This document shows, in pieces, positions 17,511-26,361 of a DNA stretch of 64,000 bases. Under the pieces are notes generated by a model. It was not told where the DNA came from. It saw only the letters and a list, made by a program, of their open reading frames with translations, and did no database searches. Origin of the DNA: Candidatus Villigracilis vicinus (lineage in GTDB: Bacteria > Chloroflexota > Anaerolineae > Anaerolineales > Villigracilaceae); assembly GCA_016721315.1 (NCBI GenBank), contig JADKIL010000005.1, positions 124,001 through 188,000 on the forward strand. Reading direction: 5' to 3'. The position numbers and the translations under genes are program-made. Each line of letters starts with the position of its first letter. Within the stretch, counting starts at the first letter, position 1.

Positions 17511-18554
17511 ATGGAAATCGTAACCATGAGCCGTGAATCAATCAAGATCGTCATTCCCATGGCGGGCTGGGGAACCCGAATGCGCCCGCATACCTGGAGC
17601 AAACCCAAGCCACTCGTCAGTGTGGCTGGCAAAACATCACTTGAACATGTGATGGATATGTTCAAAACCCTGCCGGATCCGGACAATGCGGAGTTTATCT
17701 TCATTGTTGGTCCCTATCTCGGTGAATTGCAGGTGCCTGCTTTCATTAAAGAAAATTATCCCAACCTCAAAGCTCACTATGTTGTCCAGCATGAAATGAA
17801 GGGACAATCTCATGCGCTATGGCTTTCGCGGGAATACCTTAAAGGTCCGATGATCATGTGCTTCTCAGACACGTTGATGGAAACGGATTTCTCCTTCCTC
17901 GCCAAGGAAGAAGCTGATGGCGTGGCATGGGTGATGCCCGTGGAAGACCCGCGCCGTTTTGGGGTGGCGGAAGAAGGTGCAGACGGTTGGGTAACACGCT
18001 TCATTGAAAAGCCTCAAAGCCTGGACAACAACCTTGTGGTGGTTGGGTGTTATTACTTTAAAGACTCGGCACAATTGCTTACTGCGATCGACGAGCAGAT
18101 GAAACGCGGCGTGATGCTCAAGAACGAGTATTTCATGACCGATGCCATTTCCATCATGATCGAAGGCGGCGCAAAAGTGCGTACGCAACGCATCAGCACC
18201 TGGTTGGATACCGGTACCATCGAAGCGACATTGGATACGAACAAGATCCTGCTTGAAAAGTTCGGTTCGCACACTGGCAAGTTCGAAGGCTCGAATGTTG
18301 AGATCGTTGAACCAGTTGCCATTCACGCCAGCGCCAAGATCAGCAATTCCAAGATCGGTCCGTTCGCTTCGATCGGAGCGAACTGCACGATCGAGAATGC
18401 CCAGATCTCAGAATCCATCGTCGAAGCAGATTGTGAGATCAAGGATGCGGCATTGAATCGCTCTTTGATCGGCAAACAAGCCAGGGTTAAAGGCAGAGGC
18501 GATGGTCACGTCATGCAGGTGAACATTGGGGATACGAGTTCGATCACTCTGTGA
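17511..18554 (+). CDS. Sugar-phosphate nucleotidyltransferase with left-handed beta-helix tail
   Basis: A 347-residue enzyme of the glucose-1-phosphate thymidylyl/uridylyltransferase type. The nucleotide-binding signature is GWGTRMRPHTWSKPKPLV; later FSDT carries a metal Asp, and FIEKPQ is the conserved sugar-site motif. Residues about 265-345 are hexapeptide repeats (IHASAKISNSKIGPFASIGANC...), a left-handed helix as in two-domain transferases. The product would be an NDP-sugar for glycan synthesis. Start is uncertain: ATG at 17511 or 17529; neither has a clear Shine-Dalgarno. A TATAAT lies at 17486-17491. Confidence 0.92.
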   Translation: MEIVTMSRESIKIVIPMAGWGTRMRPHTWSKPKPLVSVAGKTSLEHVMDMFKTLPDPDNAEFIFIVGPYLGELQVPAFIKENYPNLKAHYVVQHEMKGQSHALWLSREYLKGPMIMCFSDTLMETDFSFLAKEEADGVAWVMPVEDPRRFGVAEEGADGWVTRFIEKPQSLDNNLVVVGCYYFKDSAQLLTAIDEQMKRGVMLKNEYFMTDAISIMIEGGAKVRTQRISTWLDTGTIEATLDTNKILLEKFGSHTGKFEGSNVEIVEPVAIHASAKISNSKIGPFASIGANCTIENAQISESIVEADCEIKDAALNRSLIGKQARVKGRGDGHVMQVNIGDTSSITL

Positions 18555-18563
18555 GTTGGCATC

Positions 18564-18785
18564 ATGGAAGTGGTTGAGTGTCGTTCAGACCCTTTGGGTC
18601 GCACAGAATATGCGGAACGCCCGCTTTCGCTGGTTTGGGAAGGGCGCAGATATGAGATCGTTGAGATCTTCTCGCGCTGGCATGGACCCGGTGAAAAAGG
18701 TTTTTACGTCACGACCGTGAACGGTCTGGCTTTCGAGTTGACATACCAGGAGCTATCAAACGACTGGCATGTACAACTTATTTAA
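18564..18785 (+). CDS. Small conserved-looking protein of unknown function
   Basis: A 73-residue hypothetical protein beginning nine bases after the nucleotidyltransferase and ending 36 before the aminotransferase, all on one strand, which supports co-transcription. It is rich in aromatic and charged residues (LVWEGRRYEIVEIFSRWHGPGEKGFYVTT), predicted beta-rich, with no signal or membrane helix. I do not recognise the family with confidence. The Shine-Dalgarno is weak. Confidence 0.6.
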   Translation: MEVVECRSDPLGRTEYAERPLSLVWEGRRYEIVEIFSRWHGPGEKGFYVTTVNGLAFELTYQELSNDWHVQLI

Positions 18786-18821
18786 TTTTGTCGCTTTTGG
18801 CGGCTGAGCGCAGGAGGCGCG

Positions 18822-20000
18822 ATGCAGGATAATCAGGCGGTACAAAGACTTTCACAACGTGTGGCAGGGTTGAAACCCAGCGGCATTCGGCGCTTCTTCG
18901 ATATCGCCGCAACGATGAAAGATGTGATCTCACTGGGCATCGGCGAACCGGATTTCACCACACCCAAACCGATCCTCGATGCGGGCATCCGTTCGCTTCA
19001 AAATGGTGAAACCCACTACACCTCGAATGCCGGAAAGATGGAACTACGCGAAGGTGTTGTTGAAAATTTGCAAAAGCTATATGGTGTGAAGTATGACCCC
19101 GTACACGAGGTGATCGCCACGGTAGGTGTTTCAGAGGCGTTGTACCTTACGTTCACGGCAGTGCTCGAGCCGGGCGATGAGGTCATCATTCCCACTCCAT
19201 GTTTTGTTGCCTACCAAGCCGAAGTGATCCTGGCGGGTGGTGTGCCAGTGGAAATTCCGGCACGCATTGAAAACAACTTCACCATTGACCCGGATGACAT
19301 CCGCAAGGCAGTCACACCGCGTACGAAGGTTATTTTCATTGGTTATCCTTCCAATCCAACGGGGGCTGTTGCTCCACGTGAAGTGATGCTGGAGATCGGC
19401 AAGATCGCCGAAGAATTCAACCTGCTGATCGTCTCCGATGAAATTTATGACCGTCTCGTTTATGACTTTGAACATGTCTGCTTCCCAGCTTTGAGTGACA
19501 GCTTGAAAGAGCGCACGATTCTGTTGGGCGGTTTTTCCAAAGACTACGCCATGACCGGCTGGCGCATTGGGTATGCCTGCGCCCCGGAAGATCTGATGAA
19601 GGGTTTGCTGCGCGTCCATCAGTACACCATCATGTCGGCACCAACGACGGCTCAAGACGCCGCCATTGAAGCCCTAAAGACCGGCGAATCCTATGTAAAA
19701 GACATGGTAGCGGAATATGACCGCCGCCGCCGCTTGCTGGTAGATGGACTGAACCGCCTCGGGCTGACGACCTTTGAGCCGAAGGGCGCCTTCTACACCT
19801 TCCCCAATATCCGCGCCTCCGGAATGGATGACGAGGAATTTGCCGAAGCCTTATTGCGAGAGGAGAGTGTTGCTGTGGTGCCAGGCAACGCTTTTGGACC
19901 GGGCGGTGAAGGATTTGTCCGCGCTTGTTACGCAACCTCGTACGAAAAGATCGAAGAAGCCCTGCGTCGCATGGAACGATTCATGAGCAGGCACGGATAG
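18822..20000 (+). CDS. Class I/II pyridoxal-phosphate aminotransferase
   Basis: A 392-residue cytoplasmic aminotransferase of the AspC/PatA-like subgroup. Seen: SLGIGEPDFTTP near the start, GYPSNPTGAV, VSDEIYDRL with the cofactor-binding Asp and Tyr, and the Schiff-base Lys in GGFSKDYAMTGWRIGY; the C-terminal Arg that binds the substrate carboxylate lies in FVRACYA. It most likely transfers amino groups between aspartate or aromatic amino acids and 2-oxoglutarate; the exact donor is not determined. GAGG precedes the ATG. A very strong terminator follows. Confidence 0.94.
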   Translation: MQDNQAVQRLSQRVAGLKPSGIRRFFDIAATMKDVISLGIGEPDFTTPKPILDAGIRSLQNGETHYTSNAGKMELREGVVENLQKLYGVKYDPVHEVIATVGVSEALYLTFTAVLEPGDEVIIPTPCFVAYQAEVILAGGVPVEIPARIENNFTIDPDDIRKAVTPRTKVIFIGYPSNPTGAVAPREVMLEIGKIAEEFNLLIVSDEIYDRLVYDFEHVCFPALSDSLKERTILLGGFSKDYAMTGWRIGYACAPEDLMKGLLRVHQYTIMSAPTTAQDAAIEALKTGESYVKDMVAEYDRRRRLLVDGLNRLGLTTFEPKGAFYTFPNIRASGMDDEEFAEALLREESVAVVPGNAFGPGGEGFVRACYATSYEKIEEALRRMERFMSRHG

Positions 20001-20015
20001 TTTGCAAGATAAAGT

Positions 20016-20065
20016 AAAGGCAAAAAAGTGGGCAGGCGTTGAACCTGCCCACTTTTTTTGCCTTT
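20016..20065 (+). terminator. Strong terminator after the aminotransferase
   Basis: A long hairpin (AAAGGCAAAAAAGTGGGCAGG with CCTGCCCACTTTTTTTGCC) ending in T5. It closes the 16025-20000 gene string. The rest of 20001-20236 is AT-rich and shows nothing further. Confidence 0.9.
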
Positions 20066-20236
20066 TTACAAAATAGGGATTGCACTTCAGCACCGGATAA
20101 TTATCTATATCGCAAGTTTAGACAAACAGCAGTCAATAAGGTGCTTTTAGTCATTGTGAATACAAAAGAGGGTTTGCTATAAACAATGTAGTTCCACTTC
20201 CATTACATACAACAGAATACATCAAGGAGCCCTATC

Positions 20237-20992
20237 ATGTTTGATTCATTATCTCCTCTTGTACGTTCCATTCTAAATGCAATATTGATCGGGACTGGCG
20301 GCTTCTTGGTCGCCTTTTTGGTATCCAAACTTTCGTCTCTGCTGCTCTCACGCATGACGGGCAAAGCTTGGGGAAGATTCATTGGCAATCTATTGGCGCT
20401 CGGTATCGTCATCGGAACTCTCACATGGATGCTCAATGTAGCCGGTGCAGCTGCCGTCGTCGTCATCCTTGCAACCGCACTGACAGGCGCGCTTTCCCTC
20501 GGTTCCGAAAACATCGCTTCTGACCTCGTCACTGGTGTAAAACTATTCGCCACCCGCCTCTTCCAGATCGGAGATAACGTCTCCATTGCAGACCAGGAAG
20601 GCGAAGTATTGGAGATCACGCTTACTTACATCGTCTTATTGAACGAAGATGGAGACCGTATCATCATCCGCAATTCAGATGTAGTGGCAGGGACAATCAT
20701 CAATTACTCGAAGCGCACCGAGCACAAGATCGAAGTCCAAATTTCCATCCCTGTAAGTCAGGATCTTGAAAAAGTTACCGCAGCCATTCTTGAAGGTCTC
20801 AAAGGTTTTTCAACAATAACAGAAGATACTCACAAACCGGGTGTCATTTGCGAAACCGTTAGCGAAGGCAGAATGAACCTGCTCGTTTATGCGTTCATAA
20901 CGGATCAGCCCGATTACAACGCTGAGAAAACGCGGCTCATGGTGGCTACCCTGCGGGCACTAAAACAAAACAACATCGACCTGAGCGACTAA
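20237..20992 (+). CDS. MscS-family mechanosensitive channel
   Basis: A 251-residue small-conductance mechanosensitive channel. Three hydrophobic segments (about 10-35, 55-75, 80-100) are followed by the pore helix with Gly/Ala packing (ALTGALSLGSENIASDLVTGVKL) and the beta domain (FQIGDNVSIADQEGEVLEITLTYIVL...RIIIRNSDV). The C-terminal domain is present but short. AAGGAG precedes the ATG. It probably protects against osmotic downshock alongside MscL. The next gene starts 12 bases after its stop. Confidence 0.93.
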   Translation: MFDSLSPLVRSILNAILIGTGGFLVAFLVSKLSSLLLSRMTGKAWGRFIGNLLALGIVIGTLTWMLNVAGAAAVVVILATALTGALSLGSENIASDLVTGVKLFATRLFQIGDNVSIADQEGEVLEITLTYIVLLNEDGDRIIIRNSDVVAGTIINYSKRTEHKIEVQISIPVSQDLEKVTAAILEGLKGFSTITEDTHKPGVICETVSEGRMNLLVYAFITDQPDYNAEKTRLMVATLRALKQNNIDLSD

Positions 20993-21004
20993 ACAGGCAA
21001 AGCC

Positions 21005-22042
21005 ATGTCAACCAGGGAAAGCAGAAAAAAACGGCGTCATCGACTTTCGCGGATGCTTTTCATCCTCATTTGGACAACCATCCTCATCGCAACCGATGTT
21101 CTGGGAACTGTTCCCAACAATCCCATATCCTCCCAGATGCGTGAGGCTTTTTCAATTGTATTGCCCGCGAAGTTCACAACCGGGCTTAATAAAGAACTGG
21201 CGGGATATGAACTCCCTACGCTTCCTCCACCACCGGTAGCTGAGCAGGCGAACTTTGACATTTTCTCAGCCCTGGCTTCTGCTCCTTTAATAGAAACTCC
21301 CCCGGTTGTAAAAGCCATATCCGCCCCGGCAACATCCACAAGTGTAGCTACCTCAGTACCCACAGTTTTTATTACTCCAACGCCTTACGCACCTCCGGCA
21401 GTTGAACCTCACCTTGCAAGGACATGGATGTTATTTTTCGATTCGAATGCAGAAACGTTTACCGTGGAAAAGCAGGGCGAAGATTATGTGATCACCGACA
21501 TCACCAGCGACTTCGGTCCCGCCGAGTTGATCTCTCAAGCATGGGATGGAGAAAAACTGACCTGGGTATATGATGTTAATGGAGAGGTAGCCACAGTAGA
21601 AACAGCGAAAATAGATATCTGTGGGTGCGGCGATCTGGCGTACCGTCTCGACGCGTCGATGAACATCGTCAACTCGGCAAGCGGCGAAACCACGGCTATG
21701 GATGTTTTGCTATATCCAATAGCGGAAAAAGTCCCCAACCCTGATTATTCGGGAAATTGGTATCAGATTCTTAATCACGGCGAAGGAAACATCTACATCA
21801 CCATCGAGAAATTGGGCGATGTCTATATCGTCCCTTCAGCAACAAGTGACTTTGGAGATGTAAATATCTTCTCCCAATCATGGGATGGAAGCAGCTTAAG
21901 TTTAACCTACAGCATCGGAGCCAACTTGATCACGACGATAAAGACGGTTGGTGTTGACAAAGACGGTATTCTGCTGATGGAAACATTCAGAGAAGACTAC
22001 GATCAGCCTTACACCCTTGGCTGGCTTAAACAGACCCCATAG
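21005..22042 (+). CDS. Membrane-anchored extracytoplasmic protein with internal duplication
   Basis: A 345-residue protein of no recognised family. A basic N-terminus (RKKRRHRLSR) precedes one membrane helix (MLFILIWTTILIATDVLGT), then a Pro/Ala/Thr linker, so most of it should lie outside the cell. Residues about 140-230 and 240-335 are two copies of one unit: TVEKQGEDYVITDITSDFG...AWDGEKLTWVYDV against ITIEKLGDVYIVPSATSDFG...SWDGSSLSLTYSI. The unit looks all-beta. It lies 12 bases after the MscS gene. Role unknown. Confidence 0.75.
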   Translation: MSTRESRKKRRHRLSRMLFILIWTTILIATDVLGTVPNNPISSQMREAFSIVLPAKFTTGLNKELAGYELPTLPPPPVAEQANFDIFSALASAPLIETPPVVKAISAPATSTSVATSVPTVFITPTPYAPPAVEPHLARTWMLFFDSNAETFTVEKQGEDYVITDITSDFGPAELISQAWDGEKLTWVYDVNGEVATVETAKIDICGCGDLAYRLDASMNIVNSASGETTAMDVLLYPIAEKVPNPDYSGNWYQILNHGEGNIYITIEKLGDVYIVPSATSDFGDVNIFSQSWDGSSLSLTYSIGANLITTIKTVGVDKDGILLMETFREDYDQPYTLGWLKQTP

Positions 22043-22125
22043 AAGCACCCTTGCCCTCTGGATAAAATGGCGCATGTACAAATAGTGCGTCGTTAAATCT
22101 TTACGGTTTTCGCACGGAGAAACAC

Positions 22126-22854
22126 ATGAAGCACAAATCATTCTTCATCGCAATAATTTTTGTAATTACATTATTCCTTGTCTCTTGTGCACCATCGGCT
22201 CCATCATCTACTGAAACACCGCCAGCCGCAGACACCCCTTCCCCCACCGAAACTCCTACACAGACACCCATCCCCCCTTCTCCCACGCCTCAAATGCTAT
22301 TCAATGTGCTCGATTATTCTGATTGCTTTGCTCCCGAGGATGGAGACGGATATACAACTTTTATAGAAAATGACGCCCTCAACATTGTTGTCAGCGGAGG
22401 AGTCTTCAGTCCATGCGAAGGGCACGAATTCTCCGATTTCACCTTTGAAACCGACGCCACTTTAACCGACGCATCCACTGTTGATGCTCAGTATTCCATA
22501 ATGTTCCGTTTCAATCACCAAAATTGGGAAAGTTATCAATACTACGAGCTGGTAGTATGGGGAGATGAAGCAGCAATTGCCTACGCCGATACCCGCAGTA
22601 ATGATATGTGGACTCCCTTGCAAGGCTGGGTAACGATCCCGCAGTTAAATGAGATTGGTCAGCCCAATCACCTGAAAGTGGTTGCTGTTGGAGGGAAGAT
22701 CGCAGCCTTCGTCAACACCTATCTCATTGGCTATATTCAAGATGATAGCCTCGCTTCCGGGCTGGTGGCTTTTACCCTTTCCAATCAAGGACCCGCCAGT
22801 GTAGAACAGCACATCATTTTCGAGAATATGAAAATACAGATCACTCAACCATAA
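22126..22854 (+). CDS. Lipoprotein with concanavalin-like C-terminal domain
   Basis: A 242-residue exported lipoprotein: lipobox FLVSC (Cys21), a Ser/Pro/Thr-rich linker to about residue 55, then a beta-sandwich domain. YSIMFRFNHQNWESYQYYELVVWGDEAAIAY and ENMKIQI resemble the carbohydrate-binding DUF1080/laminin-G-like fold, which suggests glycan binding at the cell surface. This is a fold-level inference. No enzyme motif is visible. It converges with the SUI1-like gene at 22873. Confidence 0.75.
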   Translation: MKHKSFFIAIIFVITLFLVSCAPSAPSSTETPPAADTPSPTETPTQTPIPPSPTPQMLFNVLDYSDCFAPEDGDGYTTFIENDALNIVVSGGVFSPCEGHEFSDFTFETDATLTDASTVDAQYSIMFRFNHQNWESYQYYELVVWGDEAAIAYADTRSNDMWTPLQGWVTIPQLNEIGQPNHLKVVAVGGKIAAFVNTYLIGYIQDDSLASGLVAFTLSNQGPASVEQHIIFENMKIQITQP

Positions 22855-22860
22855 AACAAA

Positions 22861-22884
22861 GCGGGTGGAAATTTATCCACCCGC
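22861..22884 (-). terminator. Hairpin at the end of the SUI1-like gene
   Basis: A 9-bp perfect stem (GCGGGTGGA / TCCACCCGC). On the minus strand it overlaps the stop region of the 22873 gene and is followed by a T-rich stretch, so it probably terminates that gene. Confidence 0.6.
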
Positions 22885-23205
22885 GATCTTAACCTTATAC
22901 CCCAGCTTAGTTAACACCTCCGCCATGCGCTGACGGTGTTCGCCCTGAATTTCGATCAAGCCATCCTTCACTGTTCCGCCTGTACCGCACTCCTGCTTCA
23001 ATATTTTGGCAAGCGCTTTCAGGTCATCGTCTGTGAGAACAAGGTTCTTCACTACAGAAACCACTTTCCCGCCGCGCCCTCCCGACTCACGATGCAAGTA
23101 AGCCGTTTGTTGTTGCGGCGGCAGGGATCGAGCGTGAGATGTGTTTTGTTCTTTCTTGCGAAGGTCTCCATCCGAAGAGGACCAGACAGTTTTATTGTTA
23201 GTCAT
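22873..23205 (-). CDS. yciH: SUI1/YciH-family translation factor
   Basis: A 110-residue protein of the bacterial eIF1-like (SUI1) family, thought to bias start-codon selection on the ribosome. The C-terminal domain is typical: GRGGKVVSVVKNL, LKALAKILKQECGTGGTVKDGLIEIQGEHRQRMAEVL and KLGYKVKIAGG. The N-terminal 40 residues are a polar, probably disordered tail. A TATAAT ends six bases before the ATG and there is no Shine-Dalgarno, so the transcript may be leaderless. Divergent from the methyltransferase at 23244. Confidence 0.93.
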   Translation of the reverse strand: MTNNKTVWSSSDGDLRKKEQNTSHARSLPPQQQTAYLHRESGGRGGKVVSVVKNLVLTDDDLKALAKILKQECGTGGTVKDGLIEIQGEHRQRMAEVLTKLGYKVKIAGG

Positions 23206-23211
23206 GGGGCT

Positions 23212-23237
23212 ATTATAGCGACAAAACTCGATATACT
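23212..23237. promoter_or_regulatory. Divergent -10 elements directly abutting two start codons
   Basis: TATAAT on the minus strand (23217-23212) lies six bases before the ATG at 23205; TATACT on the plus strand (23232-23237) lies six bases before the ATG at 23244. Neither gene has a Shine-Dalgarno sequence, so both start sites would fall at or near the A of the ATG. The -35 regions are poor matches to consensus. Confidence 0.5.
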
Positions 23238-23243
23238 TTACGT

Positions 23244-24017
23244 ATGAAACCGTTCACTATTGAAGAAGATTACCTTGGCGAATTCATGGATCCGGTCAAC
23301 TATGATTTAGAAGTCGGCGGCGAAAATCCATCCCATCGATTCTACGCTGACCTGGCTAAGCAGATTAGAGGGAATGTACTGGAGGTTGCCTGCGGGACAG
23401 GGCTGGTGGCGATCCCGCTTGCACTACAGGGAATTACCTTGACCGGCATGGATATCGTCCCCGCCATGCTGACGCATGCACAAAAAAAATCAGAAGCGTT
23501 GAATTTATCGATCCGTTGGTTTCAAGGCGATGCCAGGAATTTCAACTTGAACGAGCAATTCAACTTCATTTACATGACAGGCAACGCCTTTCAAGCATTC
23601 CTAAACAATGCCGACCAACGGGATTTATTACAAAACATCCGCAAGCACCTCGCAATAGGCGGTGTCTTCGCTTTCGAAACTCGCAACCCCAACTGGGAAG
23701 AATGTTCCACCGACTTGAATGAAACCGAATGGATGACCTATACCAACGACAAGGGATACTCCGTCCGCATTACAGAAACGCGGGTATACGACCACGTTGC
23801 ACAGGTGTTGGTATACAATTTATATCGGCGCTGGAAAGAAGAGAATAGAGGTAAAGAACGAGCAACGCGCATCGCCATTCGATACACATTCCCGCAAGAA
23901 TTGAATGCCCTGCTTGAGCGAAACGAATTTCAGATTTTGCATCAATATGGTAATTGGGACAAAAGCCCGCTGACCAAGGATAGCCCTATTATTATTTCGG
24001 TTTGTAAATTGGTATGA
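23244..24017 (+). CDS. Class I SAM-dependent methyltransferase
   Basis: A 257-residue methyltransferase. Motif I is VLEVACGTGLVAIPLA; an acidic residue ends the second strand (GMDIVPAML), and QGDARNFNL and FNFIYMTGNAFQAFL match motifs II and III of the type-11/25 families. The C-terminal half is beta-rich and may bind the substrate, which cannot be predicted. It has no close neighbour on its strand and converges with the MFS gene at 24203; the gap contains repeat family A copy 2. Confidence 0.9.
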   Translation: MKPFTIEEDYLGEFMDPVNYDLEVGGENPSHRFYADLAKQIRGNVLEVACGTGLVAIPLALQGITLTGMDIVPAMLTHAQKKSEALNLSIRWFQGDARNFNLNEQFNFIYMTGNAFQAFLNNADQRDLLQNIRKHLAIGGVFAFETRNPNWEECSTDLNETEWMTYTNDKGYSVRITETRVYDHVAQVLVYNLYRRWKEENRGKERATRIAIRYTFPQELNALLERNEFQILHQYGNWDKSPLTKDSPIIISVCKLV

Positions 24018-24130
24018 ATATGCAAGTTGACTTGCGAATCACCTACTTCACATAAAATATCATCATTTCTCAGCTTCCCCGAAGTCTATGCTTTTCAGGC
24101 GGTTGATCAAGTTACAAGCTATAGACACCC

Positions 24131-24173
24131 ACAATGGACGATAGATCGCTGACCGCGGTTCATCGTCCATTGT
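24131..24173. repeat. Palindromic intergenic repeat, family A copy 2
   Basis: A perfect 12-bp stem ACAATGGACGAT (24131-24142) / ATCGTCCATTGT (24162-24173); the loop contains AGATCGCTGACCGCGG. It lies between two convergent genes, where it may also stop transcription, though no T tract follows. Confidence 0.65.
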
Positions 24174-24202
24174 TGCGCTTCTACCAAGTTAGGGTGCTAC
24201 AT

Positions 24203-25555
24203 CTAAGTTTGAGATGAACTGACATCTGTTGGCAACGCATCCGGCAATTCATCTTCCAAATTGCGGATGCGCGGGTTGAGGTACACAAACACGCTGACAA
24301 TAATACCGACCAGACCCGAAAGGATAAACATCAAACCAATTCCGCGGCCCGCGCCTGTGCCCAGAATCTGCCCAACGAACGTATTTGCCAAGGCACCGCC
24401 ATCCTTAAGCAGCGATTCAAAGAATTTATCCGCAAGTGGACCAGCGGTAATGAAAGCAAGCGGCATCATGGATTGAGTGATCGCTGAACGCACAGCAAAT
24501 GAACGCCCTTGGATCTCCTGCGGGATCTTTGTTTGAAACACGACCTGGCTGTTTCCGCTTGCCAATGGAACAGAGAACATCAGCAAAAAGATCCCTGCAC
24601 CGATCAAGAATGGATTGGGCTGCAAACCTGCAATGACAAATCCGGTCACACCGAGAAGAATAAAGCCAATCGCAGCCGGAATGCGCTTCCTGGCACCGCC
24701 CCAGGCACTCATGATGATACTGCCAACCAACATCCCTACTCCCATCACTGTTTGGATCATTCCAAGGACGTCCGCAGTGAAACGGCTTAAGACCATCGGG
24801 ATAAGCAGAACAGCCGACCAATTTAGCAGGAAGTTAACCATCGCATAGTAAATAAGAAGCCCAAACAAACCTTGTCGTTCACGCAGGTAGTTCCAGCCAA
24901 AAACAATATCCTGCCAGACATTTTTGTCTTTGTGCTCTTGAGTCTGTTCCGGTTGCGGAATACGGACGAATAACAACGCCCCCACTGCAAAGAAGAAGGT
25001 CACAAAGTCGATCATAATGATGCCGCTGAAACCAATGGCAACGAATAAAATCCCCGCAAGAACAGGTGTGATCACTGTACTGAGCGCCTCACGCATCTGG
25101 ATCATGCCATTGGCACTACCAAGCTTTTCCTTGGGGACAATGGTGGAAATGGATGCGGAAAATGCAGGTTCTTGAAAGGCAGCAAAGACCGACTCTAGCA
25201 TGGCGATCACATAAATATGCCAAAGCTGTAAATTCCCGGCGCCTAATAACAAAAAGATGATCAGGGTTAAAAGGGCATTGAGCGTATCAGCAGCGATCAT
25301 AATGAAGCGCCGGTTGAACCGGTCAGCTATTGAACCCGCGACGGGCAGCAATAAGACACGCGGAATAGTGCCAAGCAGAACAGTGATCGCAAAAGGCGTG
25401 GCTTGCCTGGTCTTGTCATAGATCCACACAGCCAGGGCAAAATTTGTCAACCCTGAGCCGAGCATGGAGATCAATTGTCCGCTCCAAATAACAAAAAAGG
25501 TCTTCATGTCACGCGGCATTTCTACAGGAGTGTTTTTTACAGATAAAGAGTTCAT
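24203..25555 (-). CDS. Major facilitator superfamily exporter
   Basis: A 450-residue transporter with about 12 membrane helices. The loop after helix 2 has the MFS signature GSIADRFNRRFIM. It resembles the MFS_3/enterobactin-exporter-like (EntS) group of drug and siderophore efflux pumps. Its ATG overlaps the TGA of the upstream ArsR-like regulator (ATGA), the usual regulator-pump arrangement. Substrate unknown. Confidence 0.92.
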   Translation of the reverse strand: MNSLSVKNTPVEMPRDMKTFFVIWSGQLISMLGSGLTNFALAVWIYDKTRQATPFAITVLLGTIPRVLLLPVAGSIADRFNRRFIMIAADTLNALLTLIIFLLLGAGNLQLWHIYVIAMLESVFAAFQEPAFSASISTIVPKEKLGSANGMIQMREALSTVITPVLAGILFVAIGFSGIIMIDFVTFFFAVGALLFVRIPQPEQTQEHKDKNVWQDIVFGWNYLRERQGLFGLLIYYAMVNFLLNWSAVLLIPMVLSRFTADVLGMIQTVMGVGMLVGSIIMSAWGGARKRIPAAIGFILLGVTGFVIAGLQPNPFLIGAGIFLLMFSVPLASGNSQVVFQTKIPQEIQGRSFAVRSAITQSMMPLAFITAGPLADKFFESLLKDGGALANTFVGQILGTGAGRGIGLMFILSGLVGIIVSVFVYLNPRIRNLEDELPDALPTDVSSSQT

Positions 25556-26181
25556 TTCTTTTTACCTTTCTTACTCGCCTTGTCAAAATAAAAGCTTGGA
25601 TAAAACGCCACAGTTAAAGCATAAGTCTGGTCATTGGTCTTGGAAAGCGAATCCGCCTCTTCAAACTCCTGAATAAGTTTCACAAATCGTTCTTGAAATT
25701 CTTCGATCCTTGTTTCGGAAACATTACTAACAACGCGGTTGATGATGATGCGGCGGGGCTTTTCCTCTACCCCGTGATCAAGTTGAAATTGCCGCGCCTG
25801 CAAACTGCGCATCAAGTCTTCACGAGTGGCATCAATGGTGGAAGCAAGCAGGATATTGATTGACTCGTTATCGCCGCCTTTTGAGAACTTGAATAAAGCC
25901 GGGTCCACATCCAAACTATCCGCAGCAGACTGGTACGTCTTCTCAAGCATATTGGCGACCATGCGAGTGGTAGCCACTTCGATCAGTCCCAATTTTTCAA
26001 GGGCGCCAAAATGATAATAAAGTTTGCTGGGTGCCAGCCCCAGCTTCTCCGCCACCTGTTTGACGGTGAGTGCCTGCCCTTCGAGTAGTTCCATGATCTG
26101 CACCCGCAACGGGTCGGCAATGGCTCGTAATGTTTCCAAATCAGAGATATGAAAGCGTTTCTTATCAGCATTTTTAGTCAT
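25552..26181 (-). CDS. ArsR-like winged-helix regulator of the adjacent exporter
   Basis: A 209-residue DNA-binding protein. Start 26181 is chosen over upstream in-frame codons because AAAGGA precedes it and the fold begins shortly after. Residues about 15-85 are a winged helix (LRAIADPLRVQIMELLEG...TVKQVAEKLGLAPSKLYYHFGALEKLGLIEV). The C-terminal half is helical and without a known ligand motif. It is translationally coupled to the MFS exporter, which it probably controls, and may repress itself through the inverted repeat at 26219-26245. No metal-binding cysteines are seen. Confidence 0.88.
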   Translation of the reverse strand: MTKNADKKRFHISDLETLRAIADPLRVQIMELLEGQALTVKQVAEKLGLAPSKLYYHFGALEKLGLIEVATTRMVANMLEKTYQSAADSLDVDPALFKFSKGGDNESINILLASTIDATREDLMRSLQARQFQLDHGVEEKPRRIIINRVVSNVSETRIEEFQERFVKLIQEFEEADSLSKTNDQTYALTVAFYPSFYFDKASKKGKKK

Positions 26182-26218
26182 CGAGAGTTTTTCCTTTATC
26201 ATTAAAATATTTTTTAAC

Positions 26219-26245
26219 GATAAACATGATTTTATAATATTTATC
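26219..26245 (-). promoter_or_regulatory. Candidate operator upstream of the regulator-exporter pair
   Basis: The inverted repeat GATAAA, 15 bases, TTTATC lies 38 bases upstream of the regulator start in a very AT-rich stretch. Position and symmetry fit an autoregulatory site for a dimeric winged-helix protein; this is inference. Confidence 0.35.
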
Positions 26246-26361
26246 AACAATGTCAAGAGCCAATCTGGCATCACAAGCCCACCCAACCCCCAAAAGTTGG
26301 AGGTTGGCGGTATCATAGCCCTTGCAGGACTCGCATATCTTATTCTTTCAGGAGTTTTCAG

